Assembly (NCBI GenBank): GCA_964432415.1
Contig: CAYSNW010000087.1
Span: 1-11,075 of the forward strand
Reading direction: 5' to 3'
Source: JAFECT01 sp964432415
Lineage (GTDB): Bacteria; Pseudomonadota; Alphaproteobacteria; Caulobacterales; Caulobacteraceae
DNA length: 11,075 nucleotides
The notes under the pieces were generated by a model that saw only the letters and a list, made by a program, of their open reading frames with translations, did no database searches and was not told where the DNA came from. This document shows positions 1 to 5,452 of this stretch, in pieces; position 1 is the first letter of the stretch, and the number at the start of each line of letters is the position of its first letter. The position numbers were made by a program, and so were the translations under genes.

Positions 1-410
1 AGGGCGACGACATCGCCAAGGGCACGGTCGACGTGGTGGTCACCGACGGCTTCACGGGCAATATCGCGTTGAAGACGGCGGAGGGCACGGCCCGCTTCGT
101 CTCGACCCTGCTGAAGGAGAGCCTGACTTCTGGCCTCCAGGCCAAGGTCGGCGCCATGCTGGCCTATCCCGCTTTGAAGAAGATGCGCTCGCGCATCGAT
201 CCGTCCTCGGTGAACGGCGGACCGCTGCTGGGGCTGAACGGAATGGTGGTCAAGAGTCACGGCGGCGCGGACGCGCGCGGCTTCGGCACCGCCATCAAGG
301 TGGCCGTCGACCTGGCCGCCAGCGACTATGCGGAGCAGATCGCCCGCAACATGCAACGCCTGAGCGCCGTGTCGCACGGATCGCCCGAGGCGTCGGAGGC
401 CAAGGCGTGA
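1..410 (+). CDS. plsX: Phosphate acyltransferase PlsX, 3' end only
   Basis: PlsX converts acyl-ACP and phosphate into acyl-phosphate, the acyl donor that PlsY uses in the first step of phospholipid synthesis; it is a peripheral membrane enzyme. The frame is open from base 3, so the start and most of the protein lie to the left, and only about 135 C-terminal residues are present. The family signature VDVVVTDGFTGNIALK is visible at about bases 27-75. It is followed by the helical region typical of PlsX and a C-terminal stretch (GLNGMVVKSHGGAD) close to the usual family ending. The stop codon at 408-410 overlaps the GTG start of fabH by four bases. PlsX-FabH adjacency is widespread in bacteria and couples phospholipid and fatty-acid synthesis. 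The identification is firm; only the truncation by the window edge limits it. Confidence 0.95.
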   Translation, partial: GDDIAKGTVDVVVTDGFTGNIALKTAEGTARFVSTLLKESLTSGLQAKVGAMLAYPALKKMRSRIDPSSVNGGPLLGLNGMVVKSHGGADARGFGTAIKVAVDLAASDYAEQIARNMQRLSAVSHGSPEASEAKA

Positions 411-1387
411 GCAGTGTATTGCGTAGCGTGGTGACGGGTGTCGGCGGCTACCTGCCCGAGCAGGTGATGACCAACGCCGAGCTGTCGAAGCTGGTCGACA
501 CCTCCGACGAATGGATCGTCGAGCGCACCGGCATCCGCCAGCGCCACAAGGCGCCGCCCGAGCAGCTGACCAGCGACCTGGCGGTCGAGGCCTGCAAGCG
601 CGCCCTGGCCGCGGCCGGCCGTTCGGCCGCCGACGTCGACCTGATCATACTGGCGACCACCACGCCGGACCTGACCTTTCCCGCCACCGCCTCGATCGTG
701 CAGCGCAAGCTGGGGGTCGGGGTGTGCCCGGCCTTCGACGTCCAGGCGGTCTGCTCGGGCTTCGTCTATGCGCTGAGCGTGGCGGACGGCTTCGTCTCGC
801 GCGGCCGGTCGAAGTGCGCGTTGGTCATCGGCGCCGAAGAGATGACCCGCCTGCTCGACTACGGCGACCGCACGACCTGCGTCCTGTTCGGCGACGGCGC
901 CGGGGCGGTGGTGCTGGAGCCGCAGTCGGGACAGGGGACGACGGACGACCGGGGCCTGCTGGGCTTCGCCCTGCGCTGCGACGGCTCCAAGACCGACCTG
1001 CTCTATGTCGATGGGGGCCCCTCGGCCACCGGCACGGTCGGCCATCTGCGCATGCTCGGCAACCAGGTGTTCCGCCACGCGGTGATCAACATCGCCGAGG
1101 CGGTCGAGGCGGCGGCCGCCGATGCGGGCGTGGCGGTGGCGGACGTCGACTGGTTCATCCCGCACCAGGCCAACCAGCGCATTCTCGCCGGCGTGGCCAC
1201 GCGCCTGGGCATCGACGAGCACAAGGTGATCTCCACCGTCGCCCAGCACGCCAACACCTCGGCGGCTTCCATTCCCCTGGCCCTGGCGCTGGGCGTCGAG
1301 GACGGCCGGGTCAAGCCGGGCCAGCTGTTGCTGCTCGAAGCCATGGGCGGCGGACTGACCTGGGGCGCCTGCGCGCTCAGACTCTGA
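407..1387 (+). CDS. fabH: Beta-ketoacyl-ACP synthase III (FabH)
   Basis: FabH condenses acetyl-CoA with malonyl-ACP to start each round of type II fatty-acid synthesis in the cytoplasm. The 326-residue protein has the normal family length and the complete catalytic triad: Cys116 in AVCSG, His253 in PHQANQR and Asn283 in HANTSAAS. The N-terminal DEWIVERTGIRQR and the C-terminal EAMGGGLTWGA are also typical. The GTG start at 407 is supported by a GGAGG at 395-399, seven bases upstream, and by the 4-base GTGA overlap with the plsX stop, which implies translational coupling. The next gene, ihfA, lies 150 bases downstream, a spacing that allows either read-through or its own promoter. Nothing in the protein looks unusual. 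Confidence 0.97.
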   Translation: MSSVLRSVVTGVGGYLPEQVMTNAELSKLVDTSDEWIVERTGIRQRHKAPPEQLTSDLAVEACKRALAAAGRSAADVDLIILATTTPDLTFPATASIVQRKLGVGVCPAFDVQAVCSGFVYALSVADGFVSRGRSKCALVIGAEEMTRLLDYGDRTTCVLFGDGAGAVVLEPQSGQGTTDDRGLLGFALRCDGSKTDLLYVDGGPSATGTVGHLRMLGNQVFRHAVINIAEAVEAAAADAGVAVADVDWFIPHQANQRILAGVATRLGIDEHKVISTVAQHANTSAASIPLALALGVEDGRVKPGQLLLLEAMGGGLTWGACALRL

Positions 1388-1454
1388 AACCGTTTCATCC
1401 GAAGGCAAACGACGCCTATATGTCCGACGTGCGACAAAGTTAATGTTTCCAACG

Positions 1455-1481
1455 GTCAAAAAGGCGTTCGAACCCTTTGAC
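1455..1481. promoter_or_regulatory. Inverted repeat overlapping a possible ihfA -35 box
   Basis: GTCAAA at 1455-1460 and TTTGAC at 1476-1481 form a perfect 6-bp inverted repeat with a 15-base spacer. The right arm overlaps TTGACT (1477-1482), a good match to a sigma-70-type -35 hexamer. No good -10 follows at 17 bases (CATTCA, 1500-1505), so the promoter is only suggested. A short hairpin (GCCGC 1485-1489 and GCGGC 1496-1500) lies just downstream. This is the main structure in the 150-base fabH-ihfA gap. Confidence 0.3.
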
Positions 1482-1537
1482 TTCGCCGCGTTTCAGCGGC
1501 ATTCACCTGTGAGTTGTCGAGCTCGGGGGAGCCGCCC

Positions 1538-1861
1538 ATGCGAGGCGAAACACTGACACGCGCCGATCTCTGCGAAGCGGTGCACGAAGAGGTCGGACTG
1601 TCGCGGCAGGAATGCTCGACGCTGGTCGAGCGCACCCTCGAGCTGATCGCCGAGGCGCTGGAGCGCGGCGAGACCGTCAAGCTGTCCGGATTCGGGGTCT
1701 TCCAGGTCCGCGCCAAGCGCGCGCGCATGGGCCGCAATCCCAAGACGGGCGAGCCCGCGGCCATCGATCCCCGCCGGGTGATCAGCTTCCGCGCCTCCCA
1801 GGTGATGAAGGCGCGCGTGAACGGCGCCGAAGACGGCGCGCTCGACCACGAAGCCGCCTGA
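1538..1861 (+). CDS. ihfA: Integration host factor subunit alpha
   Basis: IhfA pairs with IhfB to bind the DNA minor groove and bend it sharply, assisting transcription, replication and recombination. The 107-residue protein covers the whole HU/IHF fold. Its N-terminal TLTRADLCEAV is typical of IhfA, ETVKLSGFGVF is the beta-sheet core, and RMGRNPKTGE is the signature of the DNA-inserting arm. IDPRRVISFRASQVMKARVN closes the fold, and about 12 acidic, variable residues follow. The ATG at 1538 is preferred over an in-frame TTG at 1514 because a strong GGGGGAG (about 1526-1532) sits just upstream of it and the protein then begins as family members do. Position after fabH and before a MerR gene is the usual alphaproteobacterial arrangement. 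HU is the alternative, but the arm and termini favour IHF-alpha. Confidence 0.93.
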   Translation: MRGETLTRADLCEAVHEEVGLSRQECSTLVERTLELIAEALERGETVKLSGFGVFQVRAKRARMGRNPKTGEPAAIDPRRVISFRASQVMKARVNGAEDGALDHEAA

Positions 1862-1880
1862 GGCTCGAGGTCCCCGCACC

Positions 1881-2318
1881 GTGAGCAAAGGCCCCAACGC
1901 CTTCCGCACCATTTCCGAGACCTCCGATGAGCTCGGGGTGCCCCAGCACGTGCTCCGCTTCTGGGAGACCAAGTTCTCCTTCGTGAAGCCGATGAAGCGG
2001 GCCGGCGGGCGGCGTTTCTACCGGCCGCAGGACATTGTCGTTCTGAAGGGGGTCAAGACCCTCCTGTACGGCCAGGGCTACAAGATCGAGGGCGTCCAGA
2101 AGCTGTTCCGCGACCAGGGCATGAAGGCCCTGACCGCCGCGGGCGACCCCACCGGCTCTGTCCCGATGACCTCGGACGACTCCTTCGAGGCGCCCGCCGG
2201 CGCCCCGACCCAGGGTGGCCTGGACGCCGGCACGCGGGCGCGCCTGCAGCGCACGCTGAAGGAGCTGGAAAGCGCCAAGGCCAAGCTGGATTCGCTGTTA
2301 AGCGCTTCGCGCGCTTAA
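1881..2318 (+). CDS. MerR-family transcriptional regulator
   Basis: This is a 145-residue predicted DNA-binding regulator. Residues 8-80 form a winged helix-turn-helix of MerR type: FRTISETSDELGVPQHVLRFWE carries the recognition helix and GGRRFYRPQDI the wing. The middle (about 85-115) is rich in Gly, Pro and Ala and looks disordered. Residues 116-142 are a charged, Leu-spaced helix that could form the short dimerising coiled coil of the family. No Cys cluster or other metal or redox sensor is visible, so the effector is unknown. The GTG start at 1881 lies 19 bases after the ihfA stop, which suggests co-transcription. This ihfA-adjacent MerR is widely conserved in alphaproteobacteria, but I know no established role. 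Its stop codon lies inside a perfect hairpin. Confidence 0.9.
   Translation: MSKGPNAFRTISETSDELGVPQHVLRFWETKFSFVKPMKRAGGRRFYRPQDIVVLKGVKTLLYGQGYKIEGVQKLFRDQGMKALTAAGDPTGSVPMTSDDSFEAPAGAPTQGGLDAGTRARLQRTLKELESAKAKLDSLLSASRA
2298..2318 (+). terminator. Perfect hairpin over the MerR stop codon
   Basis: TTAAGCGC (2298-2305) and GCGCTTAA (2311-2318) are perfect 8-bp complements around a TTCGC loop; the last three bases are the TAA stop of the MerR gene. No T-run follows, so it is not a classical intrinsic terminator. It could act as an mRNA 3'-end stabiliser or a weak or Rho-assisted terminator of the fabH-ihfA-MerR transcript before the tRNA promoter. Confidence 0.45.
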
Positions 2319-2323
2319 AGCCG

Positions 2324-2352
2324 TTGCGGGCGGCCGAGGCGCCCCCTATAAG
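2324..2352 (+). promoter_or_regulatory. Promoter of tRNA-Pro
   Basis: A -35-like TTGCGG (2324-2329) and a -10-like TATAAG (2347-2352) are separated by exactly 17 bases. The mature tRNA begins 10 bases after the -10, so the predicted 5' leader is only a few bases. The spacing and placement suit an independent housekeeping promoter. Confidence 0.7.
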
Positions 2353-2361
2353 GCCCCCCTT

Positions 2362-2438
<77 letters not shown>

Positions 2439-2448
2439 TTTCAAAGCG

Positions 2449-2482
2449 CGGCCGGGCAGCAATGCCCGGCCGTTCTTCGTTT
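2449..2482 (+). terminator. Intrinsic terminator after tRNA-Pro
   Basis: CGGCCGGGCA (2449-2458) and TGCCCGGCCG (2463-2472) form a perfect 10-bp stem closed by a GCAA tetraloop and followed by TTCTTCGTTT. The stem could also help end the opposing minus-strand DUF2842 transcript, whose stop is at 2488, although the T-run on that strand is poor. Confidence 0.88.
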
Positions 2483-2487
2483 CCGGA

Positions 2488-2706
2488 TCAGGGTTTGGGA
2501 GCGCGTCCGCCCTCGGCCCACTTGATCAGGGGCAGCAGCGGCAGGCCCCAGGCGGTTCCGACGATCGCGAAATACAGAACCTTCGCCCACCAGACCTCGG
2601 GGACTCGGGCCGACAGGGTCGAGGCCGCCCAGATGTAAAAGCTCAGCCAGACCAGGACGCCCAGGATGGCAAGGGGTTTGCGCAGGCGTTGGGACAAGGC
2701 GCGCAT
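2488..2706 (-). CDS. DUF2842 family small membrane protein
   Basis: This is a 72-residue inner-membrane protein with two predicted transmembrane helices, at about residues 11-30 and 41-62. They are separated by a short loop containing VPEVWW, and the protein ends in a Pro/Gly-rich tail. The length, the RLRK start before helix 1 and the GTAWGLPLLPLIKW ending fit DUF2842, a family known from alphaproteobacteria with no assigned function. The ATG at 2704-2706 is used, but the nearest GGAG directly abuts it. That is too close for a normal ribosome binding site, so initiation may depend on translation of the GlsB-like gene that ends 49 bases upstream. The assignment relies on recognising the sequence pattern, not on a search. 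Confidence 0.8.
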   Translation of the reverse strand: MRALSQRLRKPLAILGVLVWLSFYIWAASTLSARVPEVWWAKVLYFAIVGTAWGLPLLPLIKWAEGGRAPKP

Positions 2707-2755
2707 CTCCGGCGGCGTTCGATGCCGGCCGTGATAGCCGCCCAGGCGGATCGTG

Positions 2756-3007
2756 TCAGGTGCGCCGTCGCACCAGGCCGAGCAGAAGCAGCAGCAGGAT
2801 GGCGCCCACGGTCGAAACGATCAGGCTGGACCAGAAGCCGGCGAAGCCGATGTTGAGCACGCTGGCCACGAAGGCGCCCAGGAACGAACCGACCAGGCCG
2901 ACCACGAGCGTGGTCAGAAGGCCGTAGCGGCGCCCGGTGACCATGTCGGCGATCCAGCCGGCCACGACCCCGATGATGATGGCCCCGATAATGCCTACGC
3001 CGTGCAT
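2756..3007 (-). CDS. GlsB/YeaQ/YmgE family stress-response membrane protein
   Basis: This is an 83-residue, very hydrophobic protein with three predicted transmembrane helices (about 3-22, 28-50 and 57-78). The Gly-rich pattern GIIGAIIIGVVAGWIADMV, then TTLVVGLVGSFLGAFV, then a polyleucine last helix ending in RRR, is typical of the family once called transglycosylase-associated proteins. Several members are induced by general stress; the molecular role is unknown. The frame stays open about 50 codons further upstream, but the ATG at 3005-3007 is chosen because GGAAGGA lies about seven bases before it and because family members start this way. It probably heads a two-gene unit with the DUF2842 gene. 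A possible ECF-type promoter and a leader hairpin lie upstream. Confidence 0.88.
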   Translation of the reverse strand: MHGVGIIGAIIIGVVAGWIADMVTGRRYGLLTTLVVGLVGSFLGAFVASVLNIGFAGFWSSLIVSTVGAILLLLLLGLVRRRT

Positions 3008-3053
3008 CTTCGATCCTTCCGTACTGACGGGCGCGAAGCCCGTTCGCCGGTGA

Positions 3054-3079
3054 AATGCGGCCGCTCGGAGCAGGGTTCC
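3054..3079 (-). promoter_or_regulatory. Possible ECF general-stress promoter of the GlsB-like gene
   Basis: On the minus strand GGAAC (3079-3075) is followed after 17 bases by CATT (3057-3054). The alphaproteobacterial EcfG/SigT promoter is described as GGAAC, 16-17 bases, then CGTT, so this is a perfect -35 and a 3-of-4 -10. Transcription would start roughly 40 bases before the gene. Between it and the gene, ACGGGC (3027-3032) and GCCCGT (3038-3043) form a 6-bp hairpin. Confidence 0.35.
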
Positions 3080-3174
3080 GGGGACGCGCCACACTTTCGC
3101 CTTCGCCGGACAGTCTGGACGAGATGGCGCGGCTCTTCTAGAGCGGGCGCCTTCGCACACGGAGAATTGCGCGC

Positions 3175-4248
3175 GTGCTCAACCGCTTCGCCGCCGCCAA
3201 CCGATCGACGCCCGTGGCCGCCTGGCTGTTCACGGTGGCCGGCCTGGTGGTGCTGATGGTGCTGGTGGGCGGCCTGACCCGCCTCACTCACTCCGGCCTG
3301 TCGATCACCGAGTGGAAGCCGGTGCGCGGGATCGTGCCCCCGCTGAACCACGCCCAGTGGCTGGCGGAGTTCGCGCGCTACCAGGCCACGCCCGAGTACC
3401 AGCAGATCAACCGCGGCATGGCCCTGGGGGAATTCCAGGGCATCTACTGGTGGGAGTGGGTCCATCGCCTGCTCGGCCGCGTCACGGGCCTGGCGATCGT
3501 GCTGCCCTTCGCGTGGTTCCTGGTCCGGCGCGAGCTGCCGCGTCACCTGATCTGGCGCTGCGCCGGCCTGTTCGTGCTGGTGGCGCTGCAGGGGCTGGTG
3601 GGCTGGTGGATGGTGGCCTCGGGCCTGGTCCACGACATCAAGGTCGCGCCCGAGCGGCTCATGGTCCATCTGGCCCTGGCGTTGATCCTGTTCATGGCCG
3701 CCCTGTGGGCCGGATTCGAAGCCCTGGCCGGGCAGGAACGCTCGCGGCCTCCCCGGGGCTGGGCCCTGGCCTCGGCCGCCATTCTGGCGCTGGCCTTCGT
3801 GCAGGCGCTGCTGGGCGCCCTGGTGGCCGGAAACCGGGCCGGACTGATCTACAACGACTGGCCGCTGATGAACGGCAAGGCGCTGGCGCCGGTGTCCTGG
3901 AAGGGCGGCCCGCTGCACGCCTTCCTGCACGATCCGGCCCTGGTGCAGTTCGACCACCGGATCGGCGCCTACCTGCTGTTGGCCTCGGTCAGCCTGTACC
4001 TGGCGCTGGCGATCCGCTCGCGCATGCCCGAGGAGGTCAAGCTGGGGGCAGGGGTCCTGGCCCTGATCGTCTGGCTGCAGGCGGCCCTGGGGGTCGCTGC
4101 CCTGATGACGGTGGTGCCGGTGTGGCTGGGGGCCCTGCACCAGATCGGGGCGGTGACGGTCCTGGGGGCCGCGACCTTCGCGCTCTGGCGCATGCTTCGC
4201 TTCGAGGGCCACCTCTTCGCGGGCGGGATCGGCGCCTGGGGCCGCTAG
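3175..4248 (+). CDS. ctaA: Heme A synthase (CtaA/COX15 type)
   Basis: CtaA oxidises the C8 methyl of heme O to a formyl group, giving heme A for aa3-type cytochrome oxidase; it acts in the inner membrane. The 357-residue protein has about eight predicted helices (near 16-36, 100-118, 128-147, 165-185, 196-217, 262-280, 290-312 and 316-338) in two similar four-helix halves. The family signature WWEWVHRLLGR is at 92-102. The four conserved histidines of the two heme sites are His97, His165, His261 and His322. The long TRLTHSGLSITEWKP segment after helix 1 marks the COX15 type of proteobacteria and mitochondria. The GTG start at 3175 has GGAGA about ten bases upstream. No ctaB or oxidase subunit gene is in the window. 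Confidence 0.96.
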   Translation: MLNRFAAANRSTPVAAWLFTVAGLVVLMVLVGGLTRLTHSGLSITEWKPVRGIVPPLNHAQWLAEFARYQATPEYQQINRGMALGEFQGIYWWEWVHRLLGRVTGLAIVLPFAWFLVRRELPRHLIWRCAGLFVLVALQGLVGWWMVASGLVHDIKVAPERLMVHLALALILFMAALWAGFEALAGQERSRPPRGWALASAAILALAFVQALLGALVAGNRAGLIYNDWPLMNGKALAPVSWKGGPLHAFLHDPALVQFDHRIGAYLLLASVSLYLALAIRSRMPEEVKLGAGVLALIVWLQAALGVAALMTVVPVWLGALHQIGAVTVLGAATFALWRMLRFEGHLFAGGIGAWGR

Positions 4249-4262
4249 GGGCGTTTTTCTTG

Positions 4263-4278
4263 CGGTATTATAATACCG
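4263..4278. promoter_or_regulatory. 16-bp perfect AT-rich palindrome, operator-like
   Basis: CGGTATTATAATACCG reads the same on both strands and lies 14 bases after the ctaA stop in otherwise GC-rich DNA. TATAAT, the consensus -10, is present in it on both strands. Imperfect outer arms TTTTCT (4255-4260) and AGAAAA (4283-4288) extend the symmetry. It could be an operator, a -10 with an overlapping operator, or a cruciform or RNA stem. No clear -35 lies at 16-18 bases, and the cognate regulator is not identifiable. Confidence 0.5.
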
Positions 4279-4336
4279 TTTGAGAAAAGTCGTGAAATTA
4301 CAATGGCGTGACGGCGATATGGCCGCGCCAGGCGTG

Positions 4337-4365
4337 TTGACGCGCGGCGGCGGCTCCTGTATCAG
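4337..4365 (+). promoter_or_regulatory. Promoter of the rplM-rpsI operon
   Basis: TTGACG (4337-4342) and TATCAG (4360-4365) are 17 bases apart, a good housekeeping-type promoter. Predicted transcription starts near 4372, giving a leader of about 50 bases. A perfect 7-bp inverted repeat, GGCGGCT (4349-4355) and AGCCGCC (4364-4370), straddles the -10 and could be an operator. Confidence 0.65.
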
Positions 4366-4384
4366 CCGCCCTCTCGCGGAGCGC

Positions 4385-4419
4385 CCCGATCCTTGGACGC
4401 GCCTCGCCCATCGGGATCG
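4385..4419 (+). promoter_or_regulatory. Structured leader of rplM with two exclusive stems
   Basis: CCCGAT (4385-4390) can pair with ATCGGG (4410-4415), while the overlapping CGATCC (4387-4392) can pair with GGATCG (4414-4419). The two pairings exclude each other. The 3' arms contain the only Shine-Dalgarno-like GGGA (4413-4416), which lies seven bases before the rplM ATG. This would suit translational control, possibly by L13 itself as known in E. coli; that link is an inference. Confidence 0.35.
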
Positions 4420-4423
4420 CACC

Positions 4424-4900
4424 ATGCTCACATCAACCACGGCAGCCGCCAAGCCGGCGGAAGTCGAGAAGAAGTGGATCGTGATCGACGCGAAGGACGC
4501 CGTTGTCGGCCGCCTCGCGACGTTCATCGCCATGCGTCTTCGCGGCAAGCACCGCGCGGACTACACCCCCCACGTCGACCTCGGCGACCACGTGATCGTG
4601 GTGAACTGCGAAAAGGTCCGCTTCACCGGCAAGAAGCTGACCGACAAGATCTACTACCGCCACACCGGCCACCCGGGCGGCGTCAAGCAGCGCATCGCCG
4701 GCCAGGTCCTCACGGGCCGCTTCCCCGAGCGCGTGCTGGAGAAGGCCGTTGAGCGCATGCTGCCCAAGGAAAGCCCCCTGGCGCGCGCCCAGATGACCCA
4801 CCTGCGCATCTATGCCGGCGCCGAGCACCCGCATGCCGCCCAGAACCCCGATGTCATCGACTTCGCGTCGCTGAACTCGAAGAACAGCCGGAGCCAGTGA
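4424..4900 (+). CDS. rplM: 50S ribosomal protein L13
   Basis: L13 is an early-assembly protein of the large ribosomal subunit that binds 23S rRNA. The 158-residue protein contains KKWIVIDAKDAVVGRLAT at the start of the fold, then NCEKVRFTGKKLTDK and YYRHTGHPGG. The C-terminal signature VERMLPKESPLARAQMTHLRIYAG is intact. The ATG at 4424 is chosen because the frame upstream has no sensible coding sequence and crosses the promoter. The N-terminus, MLTSTTAAAKPAEV, differs slightly from the MKTFSAKPAEV common in alphaproteobacteria and is a few residues longer. Only a weak Shine-Dalgarno is present and it lies within a possible stem. The rpsI ATG follows two bases after this stop. Confidence 0.97.
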   Translation: MLTSTTAAAKPAEVEKKWIVIDAKDAVVGRLATFIAMRLRGKHRADYTPHVDLGDHVIVVNCEKVRFTGKKLTDKIYYRHTGHPGGVKQRIAGQVLTGRFPERVLEKAVERMLPKESPLARAQMTHLRIYAGAEHPHAAQNPDVIDFASLNSKNSRSQ

Positions 4901-4902
4901 CC

Positions 4903-5373
4903 ATGAGCGAAACCCAAGGCTTCGAGGCTCTGCAGAGCCTGTCCAGCGCCCCTGAAGCGGTCACCCGCGAGCCGCAGATCGATGCGCTCGGTCGCTCCTA
5001 CGCCACCGGCAAGCGCAAGAACGCCATCGCGCGCGTGTGGATCAAGCCGGGCACCGGCAAGATCACCATCAACGACCGCGACCAGGAAGTGTACTTCGCC
5101 CGTCCGGTGCTGCGCATGATGCTGGCCCAGCCGATGACGGTCACCGAGCGTACCGGCCAGTTCGACGTCATCGTCACCGTCCAGGGCTCGGGTCTGTCCG
5201 GCCAGGCCGGCGCGATCCGTCACGGCATCTCCAAGGCCTTGACCTACTACGAGCCGGGCCTGCGTCCGGCCCTGAAGGCCGCGGGCTTCCTGACCCGTGA
5301 CTCGCGCGTCGTCGAGCGCAAGAAGTACGGCCGCGCGAAGGCGCGCCGCAGCTTCCAGTTCTCGAAGCGCTAA
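4903..5373 (+). CDS. rpsI: 30S ribosomal protein S9
   Basis: S9 sits in the head of the small ribosomal subunit, its C-terminal tail reaching the P-site tRNA. The 156-residue protein has a variable N-terminal extension of about 33 residues, as in related species. The conserved core follows: YATGKRKNAIARVWIKPGTG, then DVIVTVQGSGLSGQAGAIRHGI. It ends in RKKYGRAKARRSFQFSKR, with the invariant basic end. The ATG at 4903 is preferred because GGAG (4890-4893) lies nine bases upstream. An in-frame GTG at 4897, which would overlap the rplM stop by four bases, has only three bases of spacing. It is co-transcribed with rplM, and a strong terminator follows. Confidence 0.96.
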   Translation: MSETQGFEALQSLSSAPEAVTREPQIDALGRSYATGKRKNAIARVWIKPGTGKITINDRDQEVYFARPVLRMMLAQPMTVTERTGQFDVIVTVQGSGLSGQAGAIRHGISKALTYYEPGLRPALKAAGFLTRDSRVVERKKYGRAKARRSFQFSKR

Positions 5374-5398
5374 GCCTCACGCAGATTGCGAATGCGAG

Positions 5399-5433
5399 AG
5401 GGCGCTTCGGGAAACCGGAGCGCCCTTTTTCTT
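5399..5433 (+). terminator. Intrinsic terminator of rplM-rpsI
   Basis: AGGGCGCTTCGG (5399-5410) pairs with CCGGAGCGCCCT (5415-5426) as a 12-bp stem with a single T-G wobble, closed by a GAAA tetraloop and followed by TTTTTCTT. This is the strongest terminator in the window. It separates the ribosomal operon from argC, whose start is 20 bases further on, so argC either depends on read-through or has a promoter I cannot recognise. Confidence 0.95.
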
Positions 5434-5452
5434 GCGCCAATGGGAGGGTCGC

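Noticed and set aside
1441..1456. CtrA-type box (TTAA-N7-TTAA) before ihfA
   Set aside because: TTAA at 1440-1443 is followed after seven bases by AACG, not TTAA, so only half a site is present.
326..1459. Long minus-strand and alternative plus-strand open frames over fabH
   Set aside because: These are products of high third-position GC; FabH occupies the region with an intact active site.
2995..4548. Very long minus-strand open frame across ctaA and the rplM promoter
   Set aside because: The translation is a low-complexity Gln/Arg/His-rich product with no fold. It is the antisense shadow of GC-rich coding sequence, and ctaA on the plus strand has full family conservation.
4280..4900. Longer L13 starting at a TTG at 4280
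   Set aside because: The extra 48 residues have no family counterpart and would span the predicted promoter and leader.
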